A stretch of DNA of 64,000 bases. It comes from Entonaema liquescens. Lineage: Eukaryota > Ascomycota > Sordariomycetes > Xylariales > Xylariaceae. Position numbers and translations under genes: made by a program. Position 1 is the stretch's first letter. Every line of letters begins with the position of its first letter. This document shows, one piece after another, positions 35,616-48,194 of the stretch. The notes beneath the pieces were generated by a model. It searched no databases. It had not been told where the DNA came from and saw nothing but the letters and a program-made list of their open reading frames with translations. The stretch covers positions 1,674,001-1,738,000 of the forward strand of contig CADCSX010000023.1 of NCBI GenBank assembly GCA_902805475.1, written 5' to 3'.

Positions 35616-36399
35616 ATTCTCTACACCGACGTCTTAACTTTATCAGTAGTTTAGAGTCAATTTAAGTCCAAGATAACGTTCCGGCTAGCGGTGTGTTACG
35701 TTTCCCTTTCGTTCCTGTATATGAAGCTCAGGTTAAGAACCCAAAGGGGGGTCTGGTTGATGGTGGTCAAGTATTATACGGCTACTATTCGGGCAGTTGG
35801 TCAGCAAGGCGGGTTCTATATGAAAGAGAATTAGGCAAACAGCTCCGATGTTGGACGGAATGGTCTCGTGAAAGCGGATGGCTGCAGATGTACCCCTAGC
35901 TCGCCTGTTGTGTACTTCGAGACAAGGGAATCGAAAGGTGTGAAGCAATGGCATCTGTTGCATCTGTGGGAAAGCGTGTGGGCTTGAGTCTTACATGGCC
36001 GCCTATGATTTGAGCAAATGCTGCAAGCCAACCCTGAAAAGGACTGGCGACTAGCAGCTACCGCCAGGGGAAATATGGATGTTTGCAGGTAGGAATTCCT
36101 TGGATGAACGAGTAGTAGACAAGGGGGCTTAGGTACCTTTTTTTAGTTATAATGTTCCTATTAGTTTCCTGTACTTTTTTTTATTGTTCTTGTTTTTTCT
36201 TTTCCTTTTCGAAGTATGTAGTAGTCCAAGTAAGAATGGCCGAAACAAAGGGGAGGAAAAGAGGAAAGGAGGATATCACGAATCGCCAGGAACGAGGCGA
36301 TCAATAATAAGTAGTGTTTGGAGGAAAGGGAGCTAAGGAAAAAGTTACTGGGGTAGCATTGACCTCTAAAAGCAGTAATAACGGGAAAGTAGATTATTG

Positions 36400-36423
36400 T
36401 TGTTATTATTATTATTATTATTA
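36400..36423. repeat. (TTA)n microsatellite
   Basis: Tandem TTA/ATT trinucleotides, about eight units, followed by AGTAGTAAAG-type degenerate repeats to about 36490. Confidence 0.8.
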
Positions 36424-36675
36424 TGATTAGTTAACTTGGGAGAAAGTAGTAAAGTAGTAAAGTAACAAAGTGGCAGAGTAGTAGAGTGGTAGCAGCATCC
36501 AGGCGGGTAAGGGGTGGACAATGGCCAGACAAGGGTTCCGGGGAAATGAGGTATGAAGCATTAAAGTATCAGTGCGCTATTGCATCCACACCACATTACA
36601 TCCTTCCGTGGCTCATTGCTCATGGCTTCATGGGACATGGCTCATGGATAATGGCGTTCAAGTTAAGATGATGGG

Positions 36676-36732
36676 GCCAACACCAACACCAACACCAATA
36701 CCAGCACCAGCACCAGCACCAGTACCAGCGCC
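36676..36732. repeat. (CACCAA/CACCAG)n minisatellite
   Basis: About nine imperfect 6-base units shift from CACCAA to CACCAG. On the minus strand it reads as a Gly/Val/Ala-rich peptide, but this is low complexity and I do not call a gene. Confidence 0.8.
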
Positions 36733-37369
36733 ATTGGCAACGCCGGGACCTAGTACCACATGTGTGTGTAGGTATGGTGTAGGATTGGATGTATGGTGTA
36801 AGATGTAAGTCGTAAATAGGTACATTTGTAAAAGTATACCTATATCCACTAATGATATATACATCTAATGCATGTATACTTGGAGAGTTACAAAAAAAAT
36901 AAGATAAAATTTAATGGACCTTAAACATACAGCTGGAACGCGCTGCTGCGAGACCCGTACCTTGAACGCCTCGTTCCTGCTGGCTGAGACGATACCATCA
37001 ATAAGAAATTCCTCATCCAGCGGTGGCGGCGTGGAGCCCCATATAACCAAAGGGATCTAAGGGGGGGTCCAAGGTCCAAGGGGACCCATTTCCTAGGAAA
37101 CCCCCCAAAAAAGGGTTCAAGGGATGTGGTAGACAAGGTAGATCGCCACAATCGAAGGAGACGAACGAGAACGCTAGCCTCGTCAGGAGAACGATAGACG
37201 CGATAGACGGACTCGTCCACGACTCAGGAGTATTTTTTTTGTCTCGTCCGGTCCAGAGCAACGAGAACTTGGCGACCTGAAAACGCCAACAGAGCATGAG
37301 AAGAAGGGGAGAAAAAAGAAAAGAAAAGAAAAATAATAATAATCACTTGATAATAATTCGCATAGTGAA

Positions 37370-37411
37370 GACGCAGAGACGCAGAGACGCAGAGACGCAG
37401 ACGCAGACGCA
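37370..37411. repeat. (GACGCAGA)n then (GACGCA)n tandem repeat
   Basis: ACGCAGAG units repeat three to four times, then shorten to 6-base GACGCA units before AACAACAATG. Confidence 0.8.
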
Positions 37412-37941
37412 ACAACAATGCACATACATACACACACCACATTTCTACACCACTCAACACACACGAGGCTTGCCCTTGTTCCTTTAGTCAGGTTGAGGCC
37501 TGTATATTTCTTGGCCTGCAGAAGGTGGGATTCTTTTTCTGAGAACATCTCATCAATCTCATCAGTGGCATTCGGTTCGAAATTTTTTGATCTGGGAAGG
37601 GATGGTAACAACGAGATCCCCCCCCATCCTAAAAGCACTAGCCAGCCCATCAGATAGATCGGCGGTAGTGCGCACACAGCTGACACCGACTTTGGAAAAG
37701 ACTCCGATGACGGTCTTTAATTAGCGTCCGGGGGGCACTGACTCTTTGCGTGGGGACCTTTTTTTGTAAAGCTGTGCGTCCCAGGCGAAGAATTTGGAAG
37801 ACGAAAAGGAAGCAGTGGATTCTATGGAAGAGGCGAATGAAAAGATAAGAGGAGAGAGGAAGAAAAAAAAAGTTGTTCCAAGCGAGTAAAATCCCGTTTC
37901 GACTCGTTTCGGCCGTCAGGGTATGAAATCCCTTAAAGACC

Positions 37942-37971
37942 AGGGGAGCAGGGGAGCAGGGGAGCAGGGGA
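37942..37971. repeat. (GGGGAGCA)n tandem repeat
   Basis: About three and a half copies of an 8-base GGGGAGCA unit. Confidence 0.8.
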
Positions 37972-38950
37972 GGGTGGGCTGGTGGGAAAGTGGCTCAGGG
38001 GGGTGTCGCCCTAACCTAGCGCGTGTATTACAATAGGTATGAGGTCTTATGTACCTATGGTAAGCCTTTAGGTGGTAGATACATTTACATAGGTAAGTAC
38101 AAGTGCAGTTTTTAGTTATCTCATAGCCTAATGGCACCTTTTCTGCAGACTTGCAGTTAGGGCTTTTTTAAGGCTTGGAGTTCCATTGATTTGGGACAGG
38201 TCTGGGACCAATCTACACTAGTTCCGTCCAGGCCTAATTGGATTCAGATCGAACTGATGAACCAATGCCATTTTACCTAAAGGATCGTGCCTAGGTAATA
38301 TCCCTGCGTGTTCAATTGCATAACCTCGTAATCCAATATATGCATACCTTAGTGTTCCATGCTTGGATGCCTCGATGTGGGTTTTTTAGGCATTACGTGT
38401 ACCTGTTACGGTACTGCTGTAATTATTCATAGGTTATCATTCTGTATCCGTGTCTGTATCTGTATCTCTATTTGATCCGTATTATGAGGGTGTCACTCCA
38501 AGTTTCCATTTCCATATCACCGCATCGACTGTCTCAACTTATTTTGCCGGACAGCCAAATCAACACGGAGACATGCAGTTAACATTGGAAAAAAAAAATG
38601 ATAATGGTGTATGGACGGATGGTATGGTGGAAGACTTTGCCCAGCCATCGAAAACGATTCTATTTGCAAATCACACCCTGTCATTTCTCGGGTATGGATG
38701 AGATGTCGTGTAGACAGGATCAGAACAGGATCAGTACACTCTTCGTGACAGCCATCAGTCTCCAACGGCCGTCTGTTGATTGCCTGTGTGGTCTGAATGA
38801 CTAGTCGTGGTGTGCAGCAGCATGCACCTGTCGGTGAGTAGTAATGGTTCACTCCAACATCGAACCGAGGGAGAGGCGGGACGACTGGTGATAAACTGGT
38901 CTGCTGGCATTTGGGCATATACATTTACATTACATGCTGGGCATGATTCG

Positions 38951-38985
38951 GGGTATGTAGGATATGTAGGATATGTAGGGTATAT
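38951..38985. repeat. (GGATATGTA)n tandem repeat
   Basis: Three to four imperfect copies of a 9-base GGATATGTA/GGGTATGTA unit. Confidence 0.7.
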
Positions 38986-41900
38986 GTGTAATAGGACATT
39001 GTTGCTACGGCGCAGCTGATAAACCCTTGGGCCTTGGATGAGGAAGCTCAAGAGAGTGACCGTGAGATTGCCACGATTCTGAAGACGATCAATGGTGTAT
39101 GAAGTTTCTTAAAAGCCGGGAAGGAATGTGTTAACTTCCGATTTAACTAGCTAATCTAGCGGGAGGCGGGATATATCCAGCGGAATATGTGTACCTGATG
39201 GACCTGGCGGTGTATGAAACGTCGTCTTAGGACTTGCATGTTTAACTTGCATGTCTCTATTCATGCTGATAGGCATATCCGTTCTACCTTTTGCATAGAA
39301 CTTATCATGCTTGTGTGGATGGCCATGCGTTCGATATTAATTTCAATACGGATACCAAAAAAAAAGTGAGGCGAGCTGCTTCTACGGGGCTGGAATTCGG
39401 CGGTCTACACTAAAAGAAAAAAATGAGTGGTGATAGACTGCATATAGGGAAGCAAAAGGTACACGTCTTTGACGATATAGGAAGTATCCGTGCGTCTCTC
39501 TTCGGAGTATTTACGGCGGATATACAATCATATACATCATTTCTCACAATTGGCAAGTATTCGCCTAATTCAGCACCGCGGGTGGGCAGGTGGCAGGTAC
39601 ATAGGTAGGTAATGTAGAATGTAGTACCCAGCAGTGTAAGTTAGGTAGCATCGTTACTCCGTACCGAGGATGACGGGCTGGGAAGCCACACGCAACAAGC
39701 CTGCTAGCGTCGGTGCCATGCCGTCTACCTTAGGCTGCTTTGGTTAAGTAAACTTACAGCTCGTAATAACTAATAACCGTCCCTACCGTTCAAGAGACTA
39801 CAACATCACCAAGGGAAATAGTCCAAGAAAAATAGTTTCACGAGAAATAGCCGCCATTAAACTTTTCATACCATCCATTCATCTAGTGTATCCATTTAAT
39901 ATATGTAGTTTAGTTAGTGTATCCTAATATTCTTCCTTCTCCTCCACTCCGGAAGACCTCGCTATATACGGGAAGGCTAACGAACGCCGCGTCCGCCTCG
40001 AATCACTTTTACTCGGGGCTGCCCTGACTCGAATCAACTTACTATGTAATCGCATACGCAATCCAGCCTCACCCGTTCATCGGCTAGCCGTATGGATTAG
40101 CGCGGCGACGAGCAATTCGCCAACATAGGAAAGTTAAAAGCTGTATCGCGCCGTTTCATTCGTTGAAACCTTGGCTGTCAAGTATCCGTTCCTGGCATGT
40201 AACATGTTTGCTACTCCTATCGTGTTACCGGCACATCAGCAGTTGTACGATAGCACGAGTCTTGAAACGTTCACCTTTCGGTGACAATGTATCAGCCGGG
40301 CCTGCAGCTCGCCAGAACATTTCTAGAGTACGCGTAGAATTGTATGATCATCTACCCTAACCCATTTCTCGCACTAACGGGTTATTTTGTTTATTGTTAT
40401 TTTTACTTTTTCTATCTTCTTAATTTTATACCCTCGGGTCGATGACGAAGAATGTTCTAGAGAGCTAAGCTTCGTGCGAGTCATACAACTTATTGCCGGA
40501 ACGATCCCATCTAATATTCGGCTATCCCGACTTCGCCGACCACCTCTTTAGGTAGTGTGTAAGGCGTATCCGGAATGTCTGACGTTAGGATGAAGTTCGA
40601 TTCGACACATCGTAAATCTAACGAACGGGACGGGCGCGGGCAAGATGGCACAATGCCCTGCTGCCTCCCGAGAACGATAAGGCGCTGTCGTAAGACGATG
40701 CCTTCGGGAATGTGCTTATTTGCTCGTTTGACTAGGGAACTGAGTCTCCGCATCATCGGCGAACCATCTGCGAACTAAATGAAGATCTCTATCTACTATG
40801 TATTAATGCCGAGCGTCTATTAGACTTCTCATTTGTTATCAGACATAGTTGACCCCTTTAATATAGCGGTTCTTAGTCTTAATCCTGACGTCAAAGACTC
40901 CAAAGACTCCAAATTATTTCTATAGCAATTACATTGCACTTCTCCCTCTCTTTGAGTGTGTCTTACGCTCGGATAGTACGATTGTACAAATACCCTAAAC
41001 CGATTGCATGACGCTTCAGACTATCGAGAAACTAAGGCAATGTTTCTGAATCTATCATGCCCATGCCCATACGCATGATGAAGCAATTTCTTTCGCGATT
41101 CGCCGTGATTCAACGTAACATCTCTCCTATCAATATATTAAGGCCGTGCAACATCTTGGGTCTAATATACTCATGCAAGTCATCCCTCAACAAAGCCGGA
41201 GAGGGGCCGAAGGATCGAGTACGAACCTGTGTTCGCATCTATTAATTATGCATTAGTCTCTGCCAGGTTCTCGGGAATAGAAGTCGCATTGGAAAAGCAG
41301 GTCGATCCCCATAAGGTGATAGAACTATAATCTGACATGCAGTTAATATAAGGCTGAGGGTGTAGGGAGCGCTATTGTCAGCGCATTCCATAGTCCTAAG
41401 TCAGCCTCGACTGAAGCGCAGGATGTCTTTAAATATTCTCCTATTTGTCTCCTATTTGAATATTTGAATATTAGGAGAGCATAGGTCTAGGACAGGTTTC
41501 GCTGTAACCCTATAGCAATTTGTAGACATCTGTGACTAATGTGATTATAATATTGCAACTCATTGCTTTACCTGAAGTATAGCATTTTACGACATAGAAT
41601 CTAGGACTACCTATCGATATCTTGTCATCCGTCAGCTAACATCCCATTCTAATACCGAGACATTTTCACTGAGAACTTCATGACTGCTTAACTGCTGAGA
41701 TTACTGTGGCCATAGCGTAAACATCATTATCTACGGGCTACTCAATATGGGAAACTGGCCGTGGCAATGTTGGCGACTTCATTGAGATTCATCACCTTTG
41801 TGAGTCGCTCGCCACAAAATTGGACCAAGAGAGCCAACACAGAGGCCAAGTTCCACGAAGCGGCGACCCAACTTTGTACACCGCGCCTGAATCGCCGACG

Positions 41901-43169
41901 ATAATGCATTGCTTGACTACCAAGGAAGGTAGCAATATTATGTTCTACAAAGAGCAATAAGCCGGGGAATCGGTGCAGGATGGCAGGTGGCGAAATGTGA
42001 CAAGATCTGTTGCTCGCTTGTTATAGCAAATTCAACGATGGTGGCTGCTTAGGTGGATGCATAATCAAATTTTCTGTTGTATGATGATATGTAAACCCCA
42101 TTCATTCACGACAATGTCGCCATTACGTGCCACTATCCCCAAGTTGCCATTTACTCCATCGCTGAAAACAAACCCGACTTCATTCATCTTTACCATTATA
42201 CTGAAAAGGGTCATCCGATGCGCTAGTTACCAATAACCATCGAGAACTATCCGTCGTTAGCAAATCGCGTAAAATTGCAGCCATAGAGATACACAGCTTA
42301 CCGCCATAAATACACAGCATAGACTCATATATGGACTTAGTCTCTCCCCTATTCTTGCCGCCTTCCAGAAGATGCCCATGAAACTATAATACCGAAAGTT
42401 TAGTTTCCGTTCGCTGCGTGACAATGCGCACAATTATGATAGCAATAGACCTACCCCTGCTTATTCCTGTCTAGAATCGTTGGGAATATTTGATGTACGT
42501 AGGCGCATGTGCAAATAAGAAGGAGGATGACAAGGAGGAGGGACTGGAAGTTAAAGAGCGCAGACTATATTTGACAATCAGTATTAACATTATTACGTCA
42601 ATACATCAGGACCTAAACTAACCATGTTGGTAACTTGGTATGTCAGTTAACGACAATGCTATACGCGTGGTGACTTGTTGTTAGATGCTGTTTGGTTTGC
42701 TATTTACTCGTTCGCGCGGCTTAAGATTTCAGCCTTTCTAGAAGCCAGCTGTTGATAGAGTTGGAGAGATTACCTAAGATTACCTAAGGAGATTCTTATC
42801 CGGCGATAATCCATAACGATAAAGCATGGATGACAGGGATTTGAATGGAGAAAGGTCAGCTAGAAGGTACGTACCAATGTTTAAATTTCAGCTCCAATCT
42901 TGGAAGTTACACGGATAGAGACAAGTCAGGGGTGTGTGTACCTAACATTATCTGATCAGACCCCACTATGACCAAACATTGAGCTACAACTTCCTCAGCC
43001 TTACGCTCTCTCCGTTAAACATCAACATCGACAATCTGATATCACCAACGGTTCTTATGTACATCTAGCCTCTGATACCTAGCCTCAATCCTTACTACTA
43101 AAGATCCTTCGCCGGGGAAAATAGCCGCATTGCTACCCTACATTTACAACAACCTCGTCCGCGTCCACC

Positions 43170-43730
43170 ATGGAGCCTCGCGCCCGTGCTGGTAAGAACG
43201 TAGGCAAGGAGACCTTTAATGCGAAAGAGGGTATGTATAGCACAACTGCTCCGAATACTTGGCACCTCTGACCGAAGCCGTTTACAGTCCGCGCCCTGCT
43301 CTATGCTTATGGAGACGTGCAAGACCCGCTCCCCGACACCGTGCGGGTGCTCGACGAGATCGTGACCGAGTTTCTCGAGGGCGTCTGCTTCGAGGCGAGT
43401 CGCCACGCCCAGGTAGCTGGCCGCCAGAAGCTGAAGTTCGACGATTTCGAGTTCGCGCTCCGCCGCAACCCCCAGTACCTCGGTCGCGTTAAGAGCATGA
43501 TCGAGAAGAGGCAGAAGATCAAGGAGATGCGCCGCACCTTCGACCAGGAGGACGACGCGCTCGCCAAGGAGCACGGCAAGGATAATGCTGCTGCTGCTGC
43601 CGCCGCCGCCGCGAATGCGGGGGATGAGGAGCTGCTTGGCCTCGATGACGAAGATGAGGATCTGGAACTTATGAATACGGCGACATCTTCAAAGGGTGGG
43701 AGTAAGAAGAGGAAGAGGACGCCGAAATAA
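43170..43730 (+). CDS. TAF13: TFIID subunit TAF13
   Basis: TAF13 pairs with TAF11 through a histone fold in the general transcription factor TFIID and contacts TBP. Two exons, 43170..43230 and 43288..43730, give 167 residues; the 57-base intron splits a Val codon. Seen: a short basic N-terminus (MEPRARAGKNVGKETF); the histone fold from about residue 21, with VRALLYAYGDVQDPLPDTVRVLDEIVTEFLEGVC, EASRHAQVAGRQKLKFDDFEFALRRNPQYLGRV and KRQKIKEMRRTFDQ; then an Ala run, an acidic stretch and a Lys/Arg tail. The exon is notably GC-rich at third codon positions compared with its flanks. The match to yeast and human TAF13 in motif order is strong. Confidence 0.94.
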
Positions 43731-44568
43731 GCGGTCTATCATCCGAGGATACGGATCTTGGTTAGGGTATGATACGCCATCTCATTATGAGTAGTGATTG
43801 CGACGAATTTGCATTTTTACAGGCATAGCAACGGCGTTTATGACGGGACAAGGAAATACCAGGTTATATTTTAAAGTTTTGATGCTCTAAAACGGGCTTC
43901 TATGCTTTCAACTAATACACGTATACTTTATCATTCATCGGCATCCTTCATATTGAGTCCTTCGGTGTGAAATCACCGAGATCATTTTTATATGAATATT
44001 TCAAAGCTAGGAATATAACTTTCGCTTCGCATAACGAAGATGGCGGTAGCCTACCTAGAGACTAGTATAAAGTCCCGAATAGCCATTTCGATCGAGGCGA
44101 AGGATCGTGAACCATGGCGTCTGCTAGTCCAGACGCGACAGACGAGCCACATCCAGAAGGTAGAAAGTTCGCATACTCCCGAAGTATGGGGAACCTGTGT
44201 ATCCGGTTTATAAGGCAGGGTCCTTTTGCCATTAGTGCTTCCGACTTCGAGCTAAGGTATTAGACGGGGAGGATTATTATGCTTCATGAGCAACTGTTGA
44301 TCGAATTGCTCATGTATTAGTTGTAGCTTACAATAAATAAACTGGCTCTAATAATAGCTTTTAGTATGGTTACAGCCTAGCTATCGATGAGAACTTTTCT
44401 CAATTGAGAGTATAAGTAATCGATCGACCGCGATCGTGAGGTTTACGTGAAGACTTCGTTCCTCGCTCCCAGTTCTCACGCTCAGTCCACGGCCCTAGAA
44501 GTTCCAAAGACCTCATAACTGAACTATCAATAACTCACCTAACGAGAAACCACCACCCTACCAGCGAA
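43731..44568. other. Intergenic between TAF13 and the small secreted protein gene
   Basis: About 840 bases. A 49-codon ATG frame, 44114-44263 on the + strand (MASASPDATDEPHPEG and onward), is present but has no family match. The last 150 bases are the promoter and 5' untranslated region of the secreted protein gene. Confidence 0.35.
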
Positions 44569-44913
44569 ATGCGTTCTGCCCTTACTCTCCTCTTCTTGAG
44601 CCTCGCGGCCATCACCGCCGCATCTCCCGCCCCTGACCCCTCAGCCGTCTTCTACGCACAGCTTTTCAGCACGACGGCCGATTGTAGCGGAACCACCGGT
44701 ACCAAAGCCTTCCTATACAGCCGCGGCGCATGCCAGAACACCGCTGTCCCGGGCACCGGGTCCGCGCGCGTCCGGTATAACGAGCACCCAGAGACACTTT
44801 CTCTGACGGGTTGGACCGGACTAGATTGCACTGGAGACTCGGTGCCCGTAGGACCGACTGTTGGTGTATGTGTGTCGCTTAATGGAACGGCGGTTGCGAG
44901 TTGGTCGTATTAA
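44569..44913 (+). CDS. Small secreted four-cysteine protein
   Basis: A single-exon frame of 114 residues. Seen: a clear signal peptide (MRSALTLLFLSLAAITAASPA, cleavage near 18-21); a mature part of about 95 residues with four cysteines at 39, 55, 87 and 101, enough for two disulfides; and Gly/Thr/Ser-rich short strands such as FLYSRGACQN, RVRYNEHPETLSLTGWTGLDCTG and VGVCVSLNGTAVASW. The pattern suggests a compact beta-rich extracellular protein of the kind common in plant-associated or saprotrophic ascomycetes. I recognise no named family and assign no function. It has good codon usage and lies between two gene-poor stretches. Effector or cell-wall role is speculation. Confidence 0.75.
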   Translation: MRSALTLLFLSLAAITAASPAPDPSAVFYAQLFSTTADCSGTTGTKAFLYSRGACQNTAVPGTGSARVRYNEHPETLSLTGWTGLDCTGDSVPVGPTVGVCVSLNGTAVASWSY

Positions 44914-46781
44914 GGGTGGCAGAGAGAACTAATCTGGTGGACATACGACGGATGTTGGTCCTTGAATATATGGGCGTTTTCAATCTATAGTCATGGGAAA
45001 TCAGAAAACACTTAAAACACGTGTTCCTTTAGGCATATTCATGGACACGTGCCGATGAAGACTCTTGTACTATATCCACCCATGGTTATTTGACCGTAGA
45101 TCCATATTAACAAAGTCAATCACAAGCATTAGGTCAACAGCCGAGTAGCCGCTTGATACCAGACTGACGTATAAAATATACTCCACTGTCGACTGATCTA
45201 AACTATGATAACTACGCCTTCTGTGTTCGTATGTACGCGCTAATATATCAAGGGTTAAGTAGTTAGCTCATCATAAACTCACGTCTACCTATATATAAAG
45301 AGCAATGATAATGGCTACTAGTATTTTATTCAGAGTCAGTCATGTGTTCAAAATAGTAAATACTAACCCCCATCATTGTATTAATTATGATGAAGTTATA
45401 TATCCTCGAGGATCGCATTCAAGAGAGATAACCAACAGCCAAAGAACTATAAAAGAGTTTTGCTTCAAAACCCGGCAAAGTTTTCATTTTTCATTCTTGC
45501 ATATCAAACTCTAGTACAGCCTTGAAGTAAATCTTAGATCAGGACGCGCCTAGTGAAGCTTATCTATAGAGTTCAGGTAGGCAGAGATCCGAATAGTTGG
45601 ACGTTAGCCATATGTTTAATAAGACTTCCCATATAAGCCGCATGCGAGAAACCAAAAGCGTTATTAGGAATTGAACCTAAACTCACTCAATAGCTAAACT
45701 CACCCAATAGTTCCAAACCTACGCCAAGGTTAACTTACAAAACCATCTCATCTCTCTACCTCCAGCTTTGCACTTCGGCCTTCTTATTAGTGTGGCACAC
45801 TTGTCAACTCCGGGTAGTAATCAGGTACTAAGTGCTACACTCTGTCGCATCGGGAGTTAAAAGTATTACAACCCTACTTCGCGATTTACTAACTTAACCT
45901 ACATATGTACATAGACCCAAAAAGGTTCCCGTTGCGACCTTCAATCCCGGATCATGCAACTACCAGGCCGGCTAGTCCGGCGTTGTGACCACGCGGGGTA
46001 ATTACCGATTCGCTGAACAGACCGCGACATCGGGGATGAACAGGACGATCGCGCCAGTAGCTTGCTTACATTGCTCTAGTTATGACAAGTGACACTCTGA
46101 CAGCCGCACAGCCGATTTCACGTTTGCCTGTTGAGCTGAGGACAAAACAGATACTAACACTGACTTAGACTCTCACGATTAACTCCAGCCTCAAATTCTA
46201 AGGCAAAGTATCGGGAAACTCAACGAGAATATTATCTGCGGCTGAATAAACTGCCTAGCTATTTTCGGATTTTACTAGGGATGTTCGTTGCGGTAGAAAG
46301 AACTATGTAAATCCAGAATATGTTAAGTCTCCAAAAGTTCAAAGTGTGTAAAGCATTGTCAGTCACTTGCTAGTGGAGTATCTCTTCAGGATGCATACCT
46401 ACCTAATCAGTCTTCCTACCTTTAACCGACGCCGTTGTATCCCGTTCGAGTATGTAAGTACTCAGACCCCACAATAAGGTTTGGCCACTTCGGTTCGTAG
46501 TAGTTGCGTCTTAGGATGGGCATATCCTAACAGAGAAGCACGTTATAGTTGCTAATAATTCGTCTTTCCCCGCTTATGACAGGTCGAACTCCAGTCCAAA
46601 TAAGTCACCTGTATCTTCCCTATCTCATATAGCCTCTTCAATATTACCCGTTGAGCGGAAATTTGGCTAGAGTACCCGTCGTGGAAGCGTTTCAAGTTTC
46701 GTTCATAGTTAGGCGTAATTCAGCGTGGATGAGTACGGAACTGGCGCGCTTCGGACTAGTTGGAGTACCTCGGATATATTG
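44914..46781. other. Gene-poor spacer upstream of the transporter
   Basis: 1.9 kb without a recognised gene. It is AT-rich around 45170-45520, and a TACCTACCTA motif lies near 46398. The end is the transporter promoter; an in-frame GTG at 46725 and an out-of-frame ATG at 46728 lie just upstream of the chosen start. Confidence 0.4.
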
Positions 46782-48194
46782 ATGACCATGTCGTCCTCCA
46801 TATTACTTCCAGAATCTAAACGACTCAACAAGGAAGATGACATCGTTCTTCCTTATCTCCAAGATTCGGTCGACAAACCTGAGAGACATAGTGAATTCGG
46901 ATCAGACTTATCAACTGTCGTAGACACTGAATCAGATCGCTATTCTTCGGATGAACAAGACGCATCCTCTGGGCCTTCATTTAAACCTAGCAACACTCAT
47001 ACCAGCTTGGGAATTCGAGGGTGGGTTGGATCAGCATGGCGGAAAAACAAGGCACCACTCTTGGTGTTTGCAGCACAGTTCTTCGGGGCGCTGATGAATC
47101 TTATTGCCCGTCTATTGGAAATAGAAAGAAACATGCACCCTTTGCAGATTCTCTTCGCAAGGATGAGTATGACAGTTATTGGTGCCTCTGCGTACATATG
47201 GTGGAAGAGGATTCCGCACGGCTTGCTAGGACCGAAGGAGGTCAGGTGGCTCCTAGTATTGAGAGGGTTCTGTGGTTTCTTTGGTATATATGGTATGTGG
47301 TATTCAGTCAAGTACATACCTCTTGCTGAAGCGACCGTCATCACCTTCCTTGCCCCTAACATCGCTGGGTATTTGTGCCATATTTTCATGCATGAACCCT
47401 TCACGCGAGTGGAACAACTCGCATCCGTTGTGGCTCTAGGAGGAGTCGTGCTCATCACAAGGCCGACATCCCTCTTCTCAGGCGCAGTTTCTTCATCTGC
47501 GGCCAATAACATAGCAGCGGAAATCGCCGTTAATTCCACGATGGAGGCAACGTCCTACCCTGGTGGCGAACACATCTCAACAAGTGCCGAACGCCTAAAG
47601 GCCTTTGGTGTTGCGCTCCTGGGCGTCCTTGGAGCGGCGGTAACCTTCACAACACTGAGATGTATCGGGAAGCGGGCACATCCATTGATATCAGTTAATT
47701 ACTTTAGCTCATGGTCCTTGATCGTCGCAACTACAACTTTGTCCCTTGCGCCGATATTTGATTATGGGCAGCCGGATCTGCGCCTCGAACTACCACACTC
47801 GATCCGCCAATGTGTGCTTCTCATAGCGGTTGCTGCATGTGGTGTAATTATGCAGGTGCTTATGACAGCTGGCCTAGCTATTGAGAAGAGTAACCGCGCA
47901 ACTGCTATGACCTACACACACATGTTATTCGCAGCCAGTTTCGACCGTTGGGTCTTTGGAAATATTATGGGATGGATGAGTCTCACAGGATGCGGACTCA
48001 TTATTAGTAGTGCACTATGGGTTGTGTTTACGAAGAAAGAGACTAAAAAGACAGCTGACTCTGATCATGATATAGAGAGGGGAGATATTACTGTTATAGC
48101 CACTGATGATGATAACGAAAGTGCACCAATGCTTTGTGAGGATGTGGATGGAGAAGCGAACGAAGGAGAAGATATTATGCTGAAACGACTATAG
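46782..48194 (+). CDS. EamA (DMT superfamily) transporter, SLC35G-like
   Basis: A single-exon frame of 470 residues from ATG 46782 (an ATG at 46788 is also possible). Drug/metabolite transporters of this type carry small metabolites across membranes; the substrate cannot be told here. Seen: a soluble acidic N-terminus of about 90 residues; then about ten hydrophobic helices in two EamA repeats. The first repeat contains MHPLQILFARMSMTVIGA, LRGFCGFFGIYGMWYSVKYIPLAEATVITFLAPNIAGYL and VALGGVVLITRP; the second contains SVNYFSSWSLIVATTTL and NRATAMTYTHMLFAASFD followed by the final helix GCGLIISSALWVVF. The cytosolic C-terminus is acidic. A plasma-membrane or vacuolar location is inferred from the family. 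Confidence 0.88.
   Translation: MTMSSSILLPESKRLNKEDDIVLPYLQDSVDKPERHSEFGSDLSTVVDTESDRYSSDEQDASSGPSFKPSNTHTSLGIRGWVGSAWRKNKAPLLVFAAQFFGALMNLIARLLEIERNMHPLQILFARMSMTVIGASAYIWWKRIPHGLLGPKEVRWLLVLRGFCGFFGIYGMWYSVKYIPLAEATVITFLAPNIAGYLCHIFMHEPFTRVEQLASVVALGGVVLITRPTSLFSGAVSSSAANNIAAEIAVNSTMEATSYPGGEHISTSAERLKAFGVALLGVLGAAVTFTTLRCIGKRAHPLISVNYFSSWSLIVATTTLSLAPIFDYGQPDLRLELPHSIRQCVLLIAVAACGVIMQVLMTAGLAIEKSNRATAMTYTHMLFAASFDRWVFGNIMGWMSLTGCGLIISSALWVVFTKKETKKTADSDHDIERGDITVIATDDDNESAPMLCEDVDGEANEGEDIMLKRL

Larger units (their letters stand above)
35616..43169. other. 7.5 kb gene-poor region
   Basis: The longest stretch without a gene in the window. The left part, to about 36100, is the Sok1/Tcp11 promoter side. 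Between 36170 and 39000 it is packed with simple repeats (listed separately). From 39000 to 43000 it is mildly AT-rich unique sequence with only short frames, none with splice-joinable family motifs; a minus-strand frame at 40511-40756 and another at 41742-41957 look protein-like but match nothing I recognise. Long noncoding transcripts or decayed genes are possible. Confidence 0.45.

Noticed and set aside
36658..36864. Gly/Val/Ala-rich minus-strand frame
   Set aside because: Produced by the CACCAA/CACCAG repeat; no start context or conserved residues.
37183..37686. 167-codon minus-strand frame with a hydrophobic N-terminus
   Set aside because: Runs through microsatellites and poly-Phe/Ser stretches, with no conserved residues or splice partners.
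43098..43574. 158-codon minus-strand frame overlapping TAF13
   Set aside because: Antisense shadow of the GC-rich TAF13 exon, which has a complete histone fold on the + strand.
45640..45720. A possible minus-strand tRNA: TTAGG TTCAATT CCTAA forms a perfect T-arm near 45664-45680
   Set aside because: The matching acceptor stem, D-arm and anticodon arm cannot be found at the proper distance upstream; chance is likely.
46725..46781. Extension of the EamA transporter N-terminus upstream of 46782
   Set aside because: Opens only with GTG; the first in-frame ATG is at 46782.
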